A stretch of DNA of 64,000 bases from Aquamicrobium sp. (lineage in GTDB: Bacteria; Pseudomonadota; Alphaproteobacteria; Rhizobiales; Rhizobiaceae). Where the stretch lies: assembly GCF_023954335.1 (NCBI RefSeq), contig NZ_JAMLIE010000001.1, positions 2,418,001 to 2,482,000 of the forward strand. Reading direction: 5' to 3'. Below, in pieces: positions 51,431 to 58,486 of the stretch. Each line of letters begins with the position of its first letter. The stretch's first letter is position 1. Below the pieces are notes generated by a model. The model had not been told where the DNA came from. It made no database searches and saw only the letters and a program-made list of their open reading frames with translations. Both the position numbers and the translations under genes were made by a program.

Positions 51431-51484
51431 TGCACCTCGTTGCTGTTGAGGTGCACCATATAGGAAATATGTCCTACTCTCAAA
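51431..51484 (-). promoter_or_regulatory. Candidate late promoter and hairpin over ribosome site
   Basis: On the minus strand: -35-like TTTGAG (51479-51484), 16 bases, -10-like TATATG (51457-51462). The 8-base perfect dyad TGCACCTC / GAGGTGCA (51431-51438, 51448-51455) starts about where transcription would begin and holds the Shine-Dalgarno GAGGTG in one arm, 3 bases from ATG 51428. This could be an operator or a translational lock on the packaging operon. Confidence 0.45.
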
Positions 51485-51564
51485 CGAATGCCCGGTCGAA
51501 CCAGTCTCGCGCGAATTTTCTGGAATTCGGCCCAAATCCCCTTTCTAACCCCTCAGAAGCCGCC

Positions 51565-51596
51565 AAAGGAGAGGGAGAGGAGAGGAGGAGAGAGGG
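51565..51596. other. 32-base uninterrupted purine tract between early and late genes
   Basis: All A/G on the plus strand. Read from the minus strand it is a C/U-only, G-free run just downstream of the primase stop, preceded by a GGGGTA/TACCCC dyad (about 51613-51632). Such C-rich, G-poor RNA is the known preference of Rho, so it may end early transcription. The rest of 51429-51632 holds only the promoter/hairpin above. Confidence 0.4.
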
Positions 51597-51632
51597 TGTT
51601 CTGTTTCTTATTGGGGTACGATTCCATACCCC

Positions 51633-52628
51633 TTAGCCAAAGCGATAGAGCGGCGGGTCTTTCGGCCCTCTCCCGCCTGCATGGACGCATTCGATCAGCT
51701 TGCGCTCCAGCAATTCGGCCCGCGCGCTCTTGAACCTGGGGAGCGTCCATCCGAGAGATTCCGCGAATGCTTTAGCCAAGACGAAGTCTCGGCCCCAATG
51801 GTGACGACGTAGGATCGTGAGCAGCGCGAAGGCGTCCGGGTTGCTGGCGGCAAGGCTGTCCACCTCGTCAGCCTCGAACACGATGCGCGCACCATGCCCA
51901 AACCAATTCTTGCCCTCCATTTCGTATTTCCATGCCGATGCTACGATCTTGAGCACCTCGGCGTCGGGGAGCGGTTGGTAGAAAGTTTGGTTATGGTGCA
52001 TCGCTTCCGCCAGAAGTTTTGATATTTCTCCGCCGCATCCCCGCGCAGCTTTCATGCAGTGACGCCAGAGAGCGTGATTGCGCCCGTCGCCGTTTTTCAA
52101 GTCGTTGCCCGGCAAAGGGTCCGCAGCAGGCATGGCCTGTTCACTGCCACTATTGACTATAGCGGGACGCATCGTCGGCAACCGTTCGAGGTCGTCGAGA
52201 GTACCTTGAATGATCTCATACCGCCCCTTGCTGCCGACACTGGGCGGGGCGACGACGAAGCCGTCACCAAGAATGTCTATGGGTCTTGCCGGATCGGGGC
52301 GCACGCGGCGGTTCTCGCCGTTGCGACGATACCAAGCCTGATAGTTCCCCGAGCCACTACGGACGATGAATGGTGTTGGCCCATGACGGGCAAGGGCATC
52401 CGCGAGCACTCTCTCGTCGGGCGTGTCCACGTCCAGAATAGTGATCCGGTTCCGGCGGCAAGCAAACCCGAACGCATCGTTGTCCGGGAATTTCATCGCC
52501 AGTTGACTGCTGACCTTGGGACCGATCTTTAGATAGCCCTTCACGGCCGGCACCTTGTTGGCACCGACCGGGAAGGTCGCCACGCCGTGCTCAGCGTAGC
52601 GCGGTTGCCATTCCGCGAAAGCACCCAC
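51633..52628 (-). CDS. Prim-pol type DNA primase
   Basis: 331 residues from GTG 52628 (TAGTG overlap with the upstream gene). N-terminal bifunctional primase/polymerase domain: YAEHGVATFPVGANKVPAVKGY, NDAFGFACRRNRITILDVDTPD (metal aspartates 66 and 68), SGSGNYQAWYRR and PIDILGDGFVVAPPS. The C-terminal half carries a helix-turn-helix-like region (LAKAFAESLGWTLPRFKSARAELLERKLIECV). No helicase domain is visible, so replication probably needs host or helper helicase. Confidence 0.85.
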   Translation of the reverse strand: MGAFAEWQPRYAEHGVATFPVGANKVPAVKGYLKIGPKVSSQLAMKFPDNDAFGFACRRNRITILDVDTPDERVLADALARHGPTPFIVRSGSGNYQAWYRRNGENRRVRPDPARPIDILGDGFVVAPPSVGSKGRYEIIQGTLDDLERLPTMRPAIVNSGSEQAMPAADPLPGNDLKNGDGRNHALWRHCMKAARGCGGEISKLLAEAMHHNQTFYQPLPDAEVLKIVASAWKYEMEGKNWFGHGARIVFEADEVDSLAASNPDAFALLTILRRHHWGRDFVLAKAFAESLGWTLPRFKSARAELLERKLIECVHAGGRGPKDPPLYRFG

Positions 52629-52876
52629 TAGGCACCTATCGCGAACAGGTCGCCGGGCTGTTTGTCGTGGTGCCGGCGATGGTGGAACCGACACAGCCAA
52701 TCGACAAGCAGCGGCTCCGAATAGTCCTCGTGGTGCGCCTCGGCAGCGGCCCCGCATATGCAGCAAGGCCGCCGGTGAAGTTCACCACGCCGGATAGCGC
52801 GGGCGACAATGCCGTGCGCCCGGATGGCCACACGGTTTGCGCGGTTCCATTTCAGTTGCGGCGAGATGCGTTCCAT
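52628..52876 (-). CDS. Small Cys/His zinc-binding protein (HNH-like), unknown
   Basis: 82 residues. CCICGAAAEAHHEDYSEPLLVDWLCRFHHRRHH has two Cys-Cys positions and clustered His, a pattern frequent in small phage proteins and reminiscent of HNH/recombination endonuclease VII zinc modules. ATG 52876 overlaps the upstream stop by TGATG. Early region, between the 73-residue protein and the primase. Confidence 0.7.
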   Translation of the reverse strand: MERISPQLKWNRANRVAIRAHGIVARAIRRGELHRRPCCICGAAAEAHHEDYSEPLLVDWLCRFHHRRHHDKQPGDLFAIGA

Positions 52877-53097
52877 CACGCGCCCCCCGAAACATAGCCG
52901 CACAGGCCCTCGTCGGAGAGTTGCAGGCGAAGACGATTTACCTCGGCCTGCGTTCTCGCGAAGATCGTCTGCACCGGCTGGCCGGGGCGATGAACATTGA
53001 TCGCGATGCCGACGCCCCAGCGCTCCACAATAAAATGGCCGGCGGGTTTTGCCGCCAGCCATGTGTCGAGGTTGTCGAAGGAAGGCCGAATGCTCAT
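52876..53097 (-). CDS. Small protein of early region, unknown
   Basis: 73 residues beginning MSIRPSFDNLDTWLAAKPAGHF, with TIFARTQAEVNRLRLQLS, a possible C-terminal helix. No known motif. TGATG overlaps with both neighbours show that it is translated with alpA and the zinc-binding gene. Confidence 0.6.
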   Translation of the reverse strand: MSIRPSFDNLDTWLAAKPAGHFIVERWGVGIAINVHRPGQPVQTIFARTQAEVNRLRLQLSDEGLCGYVSGGA

Positions 53098-53372
53098 CAG
53101 GCGGCCCCCCTCATTTCCTGCGCGGCTTCCCACGCCTCGATGTCAGCAATACGCCAATACCGATAGCGGCCCAGATAGACTGGCTTGGGAAAGCCCATGC
53201 TATCGTCGGCAAGCCACCGCCAAAGCGTCATCTGCGAGATGCGGTAGCGGTCGAGAACGTGGCGGGCCGGGAGGAAGCCACCGGAGCCGGCAGCGGGGTC
53301 CGTCACAGATTGTGAAGTCGGTCCGGCAAGATTCCTATTGAACGCTGCCGCGTGTGTGTGGTTAGAAGTCAC
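53097..53372 (-). CDS. alpA: AlpA-family regulator (excisionase-like)
   Basis: 91 residues from GTG 53372 (GAAGGAG 11 bases upstream); a longer start at GTG 53420 is possible. FLPARHVLDRYRISQMTLWRWLADDSMGFPKPVYLGRYRYWRIADIEAWE is the MerR-type winged helix of AlpA proteins, including the YW-wing. AlpA activates integrase or replication genes in P4-like elements and is a marker of gram-negative satellites. First gene of the early operon. Confidence 0.85.
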   Translation of the reverse strand: MTSNHTHAAAFNRNLAGPTSQSVTDPAAGSGGFLPARHVLDRYRISQMTLWRWLADDSMGFPKPVYLGRYRYWRIADIEAWEAAQEMRGAA

Positions 53373-53432
53373 TGCGAGGGTCACTCCTTCGCAACAAGGG
53401 GAGGGTCTCGAAAGAGACACCTTGTCATTGAA

Positions 53433-53477
53433 GAAACAGCCGGGCTTCGCTTTCTCAGGGCCGCGCCCGGCTGTTTC
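53433..53477. promoter_or_regulatory. 13-base perfect inverted repeat in alpA leader
   Basis: GAAACAGCCGGGC and GCCCGGCTGTTTC, 19-base loop. It lies downstream of int and upstream of alpA, and could end int transcription or attenuate alpA. The T-run after the stem is poor (TTCTTCAA), so terminator strength is uncertain. Confidence 0.5.
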
Positions 53478-53602
53478 AATTTCCTCGTCTGTAAATAACG
53501 AGTTAACCCAATTTACCCGATCCGCGAATCATCACGCAAGCCGTGAACCCGCGCTCCCCCGGCTTTTTTGTTCTCTTATCGTTCTATTGAGTGCCGACAA
53601 AT

Positions 53603-53686
53603 CGGAACTATACGGAACCTAACGGAACACAATGGAAAATAACGGCATTTCCGGCATGAGAGCGGGCGAAAATTGCCTGTGGATAA
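53603..53686. promoter_or_regulatory. Candidate replication origin: phased iterons plus DnaA box
   Basis: CGGAAC occurs at 53603, 53613 and 53623, with degenerate copies at 53633 (TGGAAA) and 53643 (CGGCAT): a strict 10-base period, i.e. one face of the helix. A perfect DnaA box, TTATCCACA on the minus strand, lies at 53678-53686. The stretch upstream is AT-richer than its surroundings (GTAAATAACGAGTTAACC at about 53490). Together they look like an iteron-type origin or a multi-site operator. Confidence 0.5.
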
Positions 53687-53687
53687 C

Positions 53688-54941
53688 CTAGGTGCGAGCC
53701 ATCGAAATCACGTTGTCGATTGTCTTGCCGGACACCAGTGACTCGACATATCGGCCCCATGCTTCCAGCGCGGCTTGCTTCTGCTTTAGGTAGCCCGCGC
53801 GATTATAGGTTCCGGCAACACCGGCCCGGCTCCCGGACACGTGATTTAGAACCGCCTCGACTATGTGCGGGTCGATCGCAAGCTCGTCATTCATCATGGT
53901 GCTGACTGTCCTGCGCAGATCGTGAAGGGACCAGCGCGGCAGTGTCTCCCCGGCAAGCTCATTCATCTTGGTGCGGCACGCCTCAACGGGCTTGGTGAAG
54001 CCGCTAGGCGGCGTCTCGCCGTTTGTGGTGAAGACCAAGCCCCTATCGTTTTTGATACGCGGTGCGGCTTCCAGAATGGCGAGCACCGGGTCGGCAAGCG
54101 GCACGACATGCTCCCGACGGTTCTTCGTCCGATCGGCTCCAATGGTCCATAGGCGCTTTTCGAGGTCCAATTCGCCTTCGACCATTTCGTTGACTTCGGA
54201 TTTCCGCTGCCCGGTCAGGAGCAATAGCCGGAATATGGTTTGGAACGGATGCCCCAGCGCGCCGGTCGCCTGCCAGAACAGCTTCACCTCATCGGCCGTC
54301 AAATGACGCTCGCGGGCTTCCTCGGCTGCCTTGTTCCAAACAACAGGCGTGGCGTCGATAATGTCCCGGCGGGCCGCCCAAGCGAACAGCGGCGAGATGG
54401 CTGCAAAGGTCCGGTTCGCGACGTATGGTGCCCGGTCAACTATGCCGTCGAGCAGTTCGATAACATCCCGTTTCTTGATCTCCTGAATGCGCTTCTCGCC
54501 CCATACCTCCGGCGTGGTCAACTGGTCGAGTAAGCGCTTGGTCTCGGCGACGGTGCGCGGCTTCGGCTTCGCATTCTTCCTCGTCGCCCTGCCAGCCTCG
54601 TAGTGCTTGAGGTAGGTTTCGACAATCTCCGGGAACAAGTCGCGCTTGGACTGTGCCTCATCTTTCTCGGCTGCCTTCCTCGCTCGCTTTTCAGCGGCCG
54701 GATCGTGGTCGGAGTTTTCGATTGCCGCCATCGCCAGCTTGCGCGCTGTGGCGAGTGGCGGGAAGCCGTCGAGGGTCAGCTTGCGGGGTTTGCCTTCGTG
54801 CCGATAGCGCACCGCCCAGGATTTCTTCCCGGAAGGCTGGATGACGAGATAGAGCCCCTTGCAGCCGCCGTCTGGTATCTCGCGCCGGGTCTCCCCCGGC
54901 TTGGCATTCTTGATGGAAATATCGGTCAGCCGCGCTGCCAT
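53688..54941 (-). CDS. int: Tyrosine integrase (P4-type, DUF4102)
   Basis: 417-residue site-specific recombinase. N-terminal DUF4102 arm-binding domain (MAARLTDISIKNAKPGETRREI...GLYLVIQPSGKKSW), then the catalytic domain with Arg 246 (LLTGQRKSEV), His 340 and Arg 343 (SLHDLRRT), His 367 and probable nucleophile Tyr 379 (GTYNRAGY). All catalytic residues are present. It sits 160 bases from attR, the end away from the intact tRNA gene. Its start lies beside GTTACCCC repeats, so it may be autoregulated. Confidence 0.95.
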   Translation of the reverse strand: MAARLTDISIKNAKPGETRREIPDGGCKGLYLVIQPSGKKSWAVRYRHEGKPRKLTLDGFPPLATARKLAMAAIENSDHDPAAEKRARKAAEKDEAQSKRDLFPEIVETYLKHYEAGRATRKNAKPKPRTVAETKRLLDQLTTPEVWGEKRIQEIKKRDVIELLDGIVDRAPYVANRTFAAISPLFAWAARRDIIDATPVVWNKAAEEARERHLTADEVKLFWQATGALGHPFQTIFRLLLLTGQRKSEVNEMVEGELDLEKRLWTIGADRTKNRREHVVPLADPVLAILEAAPRIKNDRGLVFTTNGETPPSGFTKPVEACRTKMNELAGETLPRWSLHDLRRTVSTMMNDELAIDPHIVEAVLNHVSGSRAGVAGTYNRAGYLKQKQAALEAWGRYVESLVSGKTIDNVISMART

Positions 54942-54944
54942 TGT

Positions 54945-55020
54945 GTTACCCCGGCGCTGTCTGGGGTAACAGAATTCGCCCGATTGCGGCCGTTACCCGG
55001 TGTTAATATCACTAGGTAAC
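54945..55020. promoter_or_regulatory. Right cluster of GGGTAAC repeats (candidate arm sites / int operator)
   Basis: GTTACCCC 54945-54952, GGGGTAAC 54963-54970, GTTACCC 54992-54998 and GGTAAC 55015-55020, in the 80 bases upstream of int. They match the left-end cluster at 44535-44576. Best explained as integrase arm-binding sites that also place int under its own control. Confidence 0.6.
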
Positions 55021-55044
55021 ATGCGCTAAAAATCCTTGATTTGC

Positions 55045-55061
55045 AACGGTTTGAAATCGTT
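55045..55061. promoter_or_regulatory. 17-base near-palindrome upstream of int
   Basis: AACGGTTT-G-AAATCGTT: 8-base arms with one mismatch around a central base. Lies between int and attR, where the int promoter should be; may bind AlpA or a repressor. Confidence 0.35.
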
Positions 55062-55103
55062 ACGAACAACTGAATTGGTAGGCGCTGATATGGTATCCAA
55101 TCA

Positions 55104-55154
55104 GACTTTTAATCAGTAGGTCCTGGGTTCGAGCCCCAGCGCGCTCACCAAAAA
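55104..55154. repeat. attR, right attachment repeat
   Basis: 51 bases identical to 44423-44473, a duplicated 3' part of tRNA-Lys. No tRNA can fold here because the 5' half is missing. Confidence 0.95.
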
Positions 55155-55181
55155 TAAGTAAAAACAATGACTTGTGAGAGG

Positions 55182-55212
55182 ATGACGGTACAGAGTACCG
55201 TCATTGTTTTTG
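55182..55212 (+). terminator. Rho-independent terminator just beyond attR
   Basis: 10-base perfect stem ATGACGGTAC / GTACCGTCAT with a 3-base loop, followed by TGTTTTT. It is about 30 bases past the CCA of attR, so it would be the original terminator of tRNA-Lys, now 10.7 kb away. The following 55213-55472 shows no gene I can support; short words TGTCCGCA repeat at about 55215-55236. Confidence 0.8.
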
Positions 55213-55472
55213 GTGTCCGCATAATGTCCGCAAAGGCGTCCAGCTCCAATTGTGATTCCGTTCTGCGGAGAGGATCAGTCCGGTAAGCGCACGCTGAATG
55301 GAACCGATGCACGTTTCGGCCCCTGTCCGCCTTGACGATCGCCGAGATCAACCCTCATTTCCGCATTGCCGATCTCCTCTTCGGTTGGTGCGGGGGATGA
55401 CACGAAGTCGGTGGGCGACTAACGTAACCTCTCGGTTGGGTCAGATCGCACAAAGGCGAAATTGGGGTTTAA

Positions 55473-56234
55473 ATGGCAAAATTGACAGGCCAGAGTTCGC
55501 ATCGGGAATCGCGGCAACCAGCGACTGGTCGCGCGATTTACATGACCGAAGCGCTCCAGGAGATCAAGGATAACCACGACATTCTTAGCTATCTGACGGA
55601 TGCGGAATGCGAGTTGGTGCTGAGTTGCGCTACGCGCCAGGTGCGGAGGCCAGGAGAGCACATTTTCGTTCAGGGAGAACCGCATGGTGGGATTTTCCTG
55701 ATTAGATCCGGCCGTGCCCGGACCTACTATGCATCGTCCACCGGCCGGGAAATAACTCTGGCCCATTGGACTGCTGGCCATTTCGTTGGGGGACCGGAGA
55801 TCTTCGGCGGCGGACAGCACATGTGGTCAGCAACTGCGCTGGAGGAATGTGAGATCGCATTCCTCTCCGCTCGGGAACTGAGACGATTGATGATCGATCT
55901 TCCCAAACTCGCCATAGGATTAGTTGACGGCTTGGTCTACAAGGGAAAATGCTACTCTGCCCTGTTGCAGATACTGGGTACGCGGTCCGCCGGTGGACGA
56001 CTAGCGCATCTCTTACTGACATTAGCAGAACGCGAAGGTGTCCTCCAACACTCGCCTGTGGTATTCGGTCGGCAGTTCTCCCATGAGGAACTGGCAAATA
56101 TGATAGGGGCCACCCGTCAGTGGGTGACTACTTCGTTGAAGCGCTTCGAAAAGGCCGGCATCGTAACATTCGAAAAACATCGAATAGTGATCTTGGACAA
56201 GGTGCGACTGAAACAAGCCGCACTGGCCGAATAG
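55473..56234 (+). CDS. Crp/Fnr-family transcription regulator
   Basis: 253 residues: cyclic-nucleotide-binding-type sensor (about 40-150: HIFVQGEPHGGIFLIRSGRARTYYASSTGREITLAHWTAGHFVGGPEIFGG) and a C-terminal winged helix (FSHEELANMIGATRQWVTTSLKRFEKAGIV). The N-terminal cysteine cluster of true FNR is absent. Start ATG 55473, or ATG 55542 giving 230 residues; neither has a strong ribosome site. It probably regulates the neighbouring transport/amidase genes (inference from position). Confidence 0.88.
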   Translation: MAKLTGQSSHRESRQPATGRAIYMTEALQEIKDNHDILSYLTDAECELVLSCATRQVRRPGEHIFVQGEPHGGIFLIRSGRARTYYASSTGREITLAHWTAGHFVGGPEIFGGGQHMWSATALEECEIAFLSARELRRLMIDLPKLAIGLVDGLVYKGKCYSALLQILGTRSAGGRLAHLLLTLAEREGVLQHSPVVFGRQFSHEELANMIGATRQWVTTSLKRFEKAGIVTFEKHRIVILDKVRLKQAALAE

Positions 56235-56275
56235 AACCCGTCTCGGCTTTGTTGACAGCCGTCGGTGCTTTCCGC

Positions 56276-57049
56276 TTAACCAGCGTAGCGGATCACGGCG
56301 TTCGCCAGGGCAAACACTCCGATCGCCGCGAGCATGAGAAGCGCCACTTGTCGGTAGACGAGCGGATTTGAACGCCTAAAAAAGTAGGCGCCCATAACTG
56401 CTCCGCCCAACAATAGCGGAACCGCGGCGAAGGCCAGGACGAAAGCTCGGCGCGGGTAGAGACCCGCACCTAAGCCGAAGGCCATCGCGATTGAAGCGCT
56501 GAACAGAAAGAACATCATCATGGAAGCGCGACTTGCCGCTGGGCTCATCGGAGACGCAAGGAAATACATGACGATGGGAGGGCCGCTCATCGCTGTTCCG
56601 CCACTGAGCAATCCGGATAGCATCCCCACCGATACCGTGGCAGGTGTGGTGAGGTGCCAGGAAATGCCCTGGGATTTCCGCCAGATCAGAAAAACCGAAC
56701 CCAGAAGGAGGACGCTCAGGCCCAGCCGCATGTGTTCAGGCGGTATCGTTGACAGGGCATATATGCCGAACGGTGTGCCGAAAATCGCTCCCACGAACAG
56801 TCGCGTTACGGTCCTCCACTGCACCGAGGCGATGGAGCCATTGAGGAACCCAAGGGTCAGAACTATTTCGAATAGCAACGCTACCGGTATGACTTCGAGG
56901 GGGTCAAGGACCACAGTCAACATGGGAACTGCCGCGAGAGAGACTCCAAAGCCGCTGTATCCCCGGACGAATCCCGCAATTGCTACTGACAACGCAAGAT
57001 AAAAGAACTGTAACGGAGACCATTCTCCGAAAACGGAAAAATCAATCAT
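56276..57049 (-). CDS. TauE/SafE-family membrane exporter
   Basis: 257 residues, about 8 membrane segments. GFVRGYSGFGVSLAAVPMLTVVLDP and the second-half GLLSGGTAMSGPPIVMYFLA are the duplicated TauE/SafE motif. Members export sulfite, sulfoacetate or other small anions. Its place beside a sulfonate-type ABC importer fits removal of sulfite or another by-product, but this is not proven. Confidence 0.88.
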   Translation of the reverse strand: MIDFSVFGEWSPLQFFYLALSVAIAGFVRGYSGFGVSLAAVPMLTVVLDPLEVIPVALLFEIVLTLGFLNGSIASVQWRTVTRLFVGAIFGTPFGIYALSTIPPEHMRLGLSVLLLGSVFLIWRKSQGISWHLTTPATVSVGMLSGLLSGGTAMSGPPIVMYFLASPMSPAASRASMMMFFLFSASIAMAFGLGAGLYPRRAFVLAFAAVPLLLGGAVMGAYFFRRSNPLVYRQVALLMLAAIGVFALANAVIRYAG

Positions 57050-57079
57050 AGCGAGCCTGAATGGAAATGAGGATTGGGA

Positions 57080-58486
57080 TCAGCCTGAACGCGACCCCGT
57101 CCACGGACCGAGCTCTTCAAAGACGGTGGCAGCATCGAGAATGTCGGATTCTGCGTTCGGGCGGCCGACAATCTGCAAGCCGATCGGCAGCCCTTCCGGC
57201 GTTCTGCCGCAAGGTATCGATAACGCTGGCAATCCCGTCAGATTATGGACCAGCGTATAGGTTGGCCAGGACAGAGCCAGCGGGCCGGTCCACCCCGGGG
57301 GGCTGGTGCGGTCCGCATCGAATGCGGCCACGGGAACCGTCGGTGTCAGCAGAAGTCGGTATCGCCCAAAGAGCTCGCGAAATCGCCGTCGAATCTCGTG
57401 TCGCGCGGCCTGTGCATCGAAGAGGTCTTTGACTGTCAGGCGCGACGAATGCTCCAGGCAGGCAGCCACCTCCGGATCAAGTAGTTCTCGATCGTTCAGA
57501 ATAACGTCCTTGAGACGAAAGGCGGCCCCAGCAAAGAATTCCGCAGCGTGGACCGCATGCGGATCCTCGATGATTTCATCCACTTCTTCGACGACGCATC
57601 CTGCCTGCTCGAACACGCGTACCGCCGCCCTCACCATCCCAAGCACTGTCTCGTCGGGTTTTCCGAATCCGAGAGTGGGTGACCAAGCTATCCGCCAACC
57701 TGATATTTCCTTGATGTCGTGCTCCGTGAGCTGTGACGCGAGACTGGCGTGGTCGCGGTCGTCATAGCCGGAGATCGCAGACAGGAGCATTGTTGCATCC
57801 CTGACGTTTCTCGCGATCGGCCCAATGTGCAAGAGAGACGGAGCGGTTGCCGGTGGATACACCGGCACGCGACCAAATTGCGGTTTTAGTCCTACGACGC
57901 CGCAAAATGCTGCCGGTATGCGCAGAGATCCGGCGCCGTCCGTTCCTATCGACAGGGGCGTGACCCCAGCGGCAACGCTTGCGGCCGATCCGCTGCTGGA
58001 ACCGCCAGCGGACTTCGAAGTGTCCCAAGGATTGCGGGTAATTCCCGTAAGCGGACTGTCGCTCGATGCCTTGCTGCCGAACTCAGTCATGGTCGTCTTG
58101 CCGACGATACAGGCCCCCGCCGCGATAAGCCTCTCGACAACGGGCGCGTTGAAGGCTGCAATTTGGTCTCGTGCAGTTTGAGACCCGAATGTCAGCCGCA
58201 CCCCTTCCATCGCGATGTTGTCTTTGATCGATATTGGGATGCCGGTGAGCGGGTGTAGGAGATCCCCCCGCATTACCCTTGCCTCGGCCTTGCGAGCAGC
58301 ATCCAAAGCCAGTTCCGGTGTCGTAGTTACGAAGGCATTGATCGCTGGTTCTACCGCATCAAGTCGCTCAAGAGAGCGGGATACTACTTCAACGGGGGAG
58401 ATTTCACGGTTTCGAATAAGTCGCGCAAGTTCTCCTGCGGAAGCCCGATCGGTGTCACTCGTCGCTGACTCGTGAAACGCCATCAT
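57080..58486 (-). CDS. Amidase signature-family hydrolase
   Basis: 468 residues. The Ser-cisSer-Lys triad is visible: Lys in PISIKDNIAMEGVRLTFGS, Ser in KSAGGSSSGSAASVAAGVTPLSIGTDGAGSLRIPAAFCGVVGLKP. It hydrolyses a C-N amide bond; substrate cannot be told. It could also be a GatA-like protein, but there is no GatB/GatC partner here. Overlaps the ABC permease gene by 4 bases, so uptake and hydrolysis are coupled. Confidence 0.9.
   Translation of the reverse strand: MMAFHESATSDTDRASAGELARLIRNREISPVEVVSRSLERLDAVEPAINAFVTTTPELALDAARKAEARVMRGDLLHPLTGIPISIKDNIAMEGVRLTFGSQTARDQIAAFNAPVVERLIAAGACIVGKTTMTEFGSKASSDSPLTGITRNPWDTSKSAGGSSSGSAASVAAGVTPLSIGTDGAGSLRIPAAFCGVVGLKPQFGRVPVYPPATAPSLLHIGPIARNVRDATMLLSAISGYDDRDHASLASQLTEHDIKEISGWRIAWSPTLGFGKPDETVLGMVRAAVRVFEQAGCVVEEVDEIIEDPHAVHAAEFFAGAAFRLKDVILNDRELLDPEVAACLEHSSRLTVKDLFDAQAARHEIRRRFRELFGRYRLLLTPTVPVAAFDADRTSPPGWTGPLALSWPTYTLVHNLTGLPALSIPCGRTPEGLPIGLQIVGRPNAESDILDAATVFEELGPWTGSRSG

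Larger units (their letters stand above)
44423..55154. mobile_element. Integrated satellite-like element (cf-PICI-like), 10.7 kb
   Basis: Bounded by 51-base identical direct repeats in a tRNA-Lys gene; one unit is 10,681 bases. All genes are on the minus strand: integrase, AlpA-like regulator, two small proteins, prim-pol primase, possible head-closure protein, large terminase, HNH nuclease, HK97-type capsid, prohead protease, connector, portal and two zinc-ribbon proteins. No tail, tape-measure, lysis or recognisable small-terminase genes are present, and no coding gap is large enough to have held them. This matches what is known of capsid-forming phage-inducible islands, which package into their own heads and borrow helper tails. 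A reduced prophage remnant is the alternative, but all ORFs are intact and overlapping. Confidence 0.85.

Noticed and set aside
44423..55154. Gene transfer agent cluster
   Set aside because: Known alphaproteobacterial GTAs have tail genes, lack an integrase and att repeats, and are not tRNA-bounded.
44423..55154. Ordinary defective prophage
   Set aside because: Considered, but every gene is intact and overlapping, ends are exact, and there is no space or debris where tail and lysis genes would have been.
55145..55351. 68-codon minus-strand frame next to attR
   Set aside because: It reads through the terminator and attR repeat and has no motif or ribosome site.
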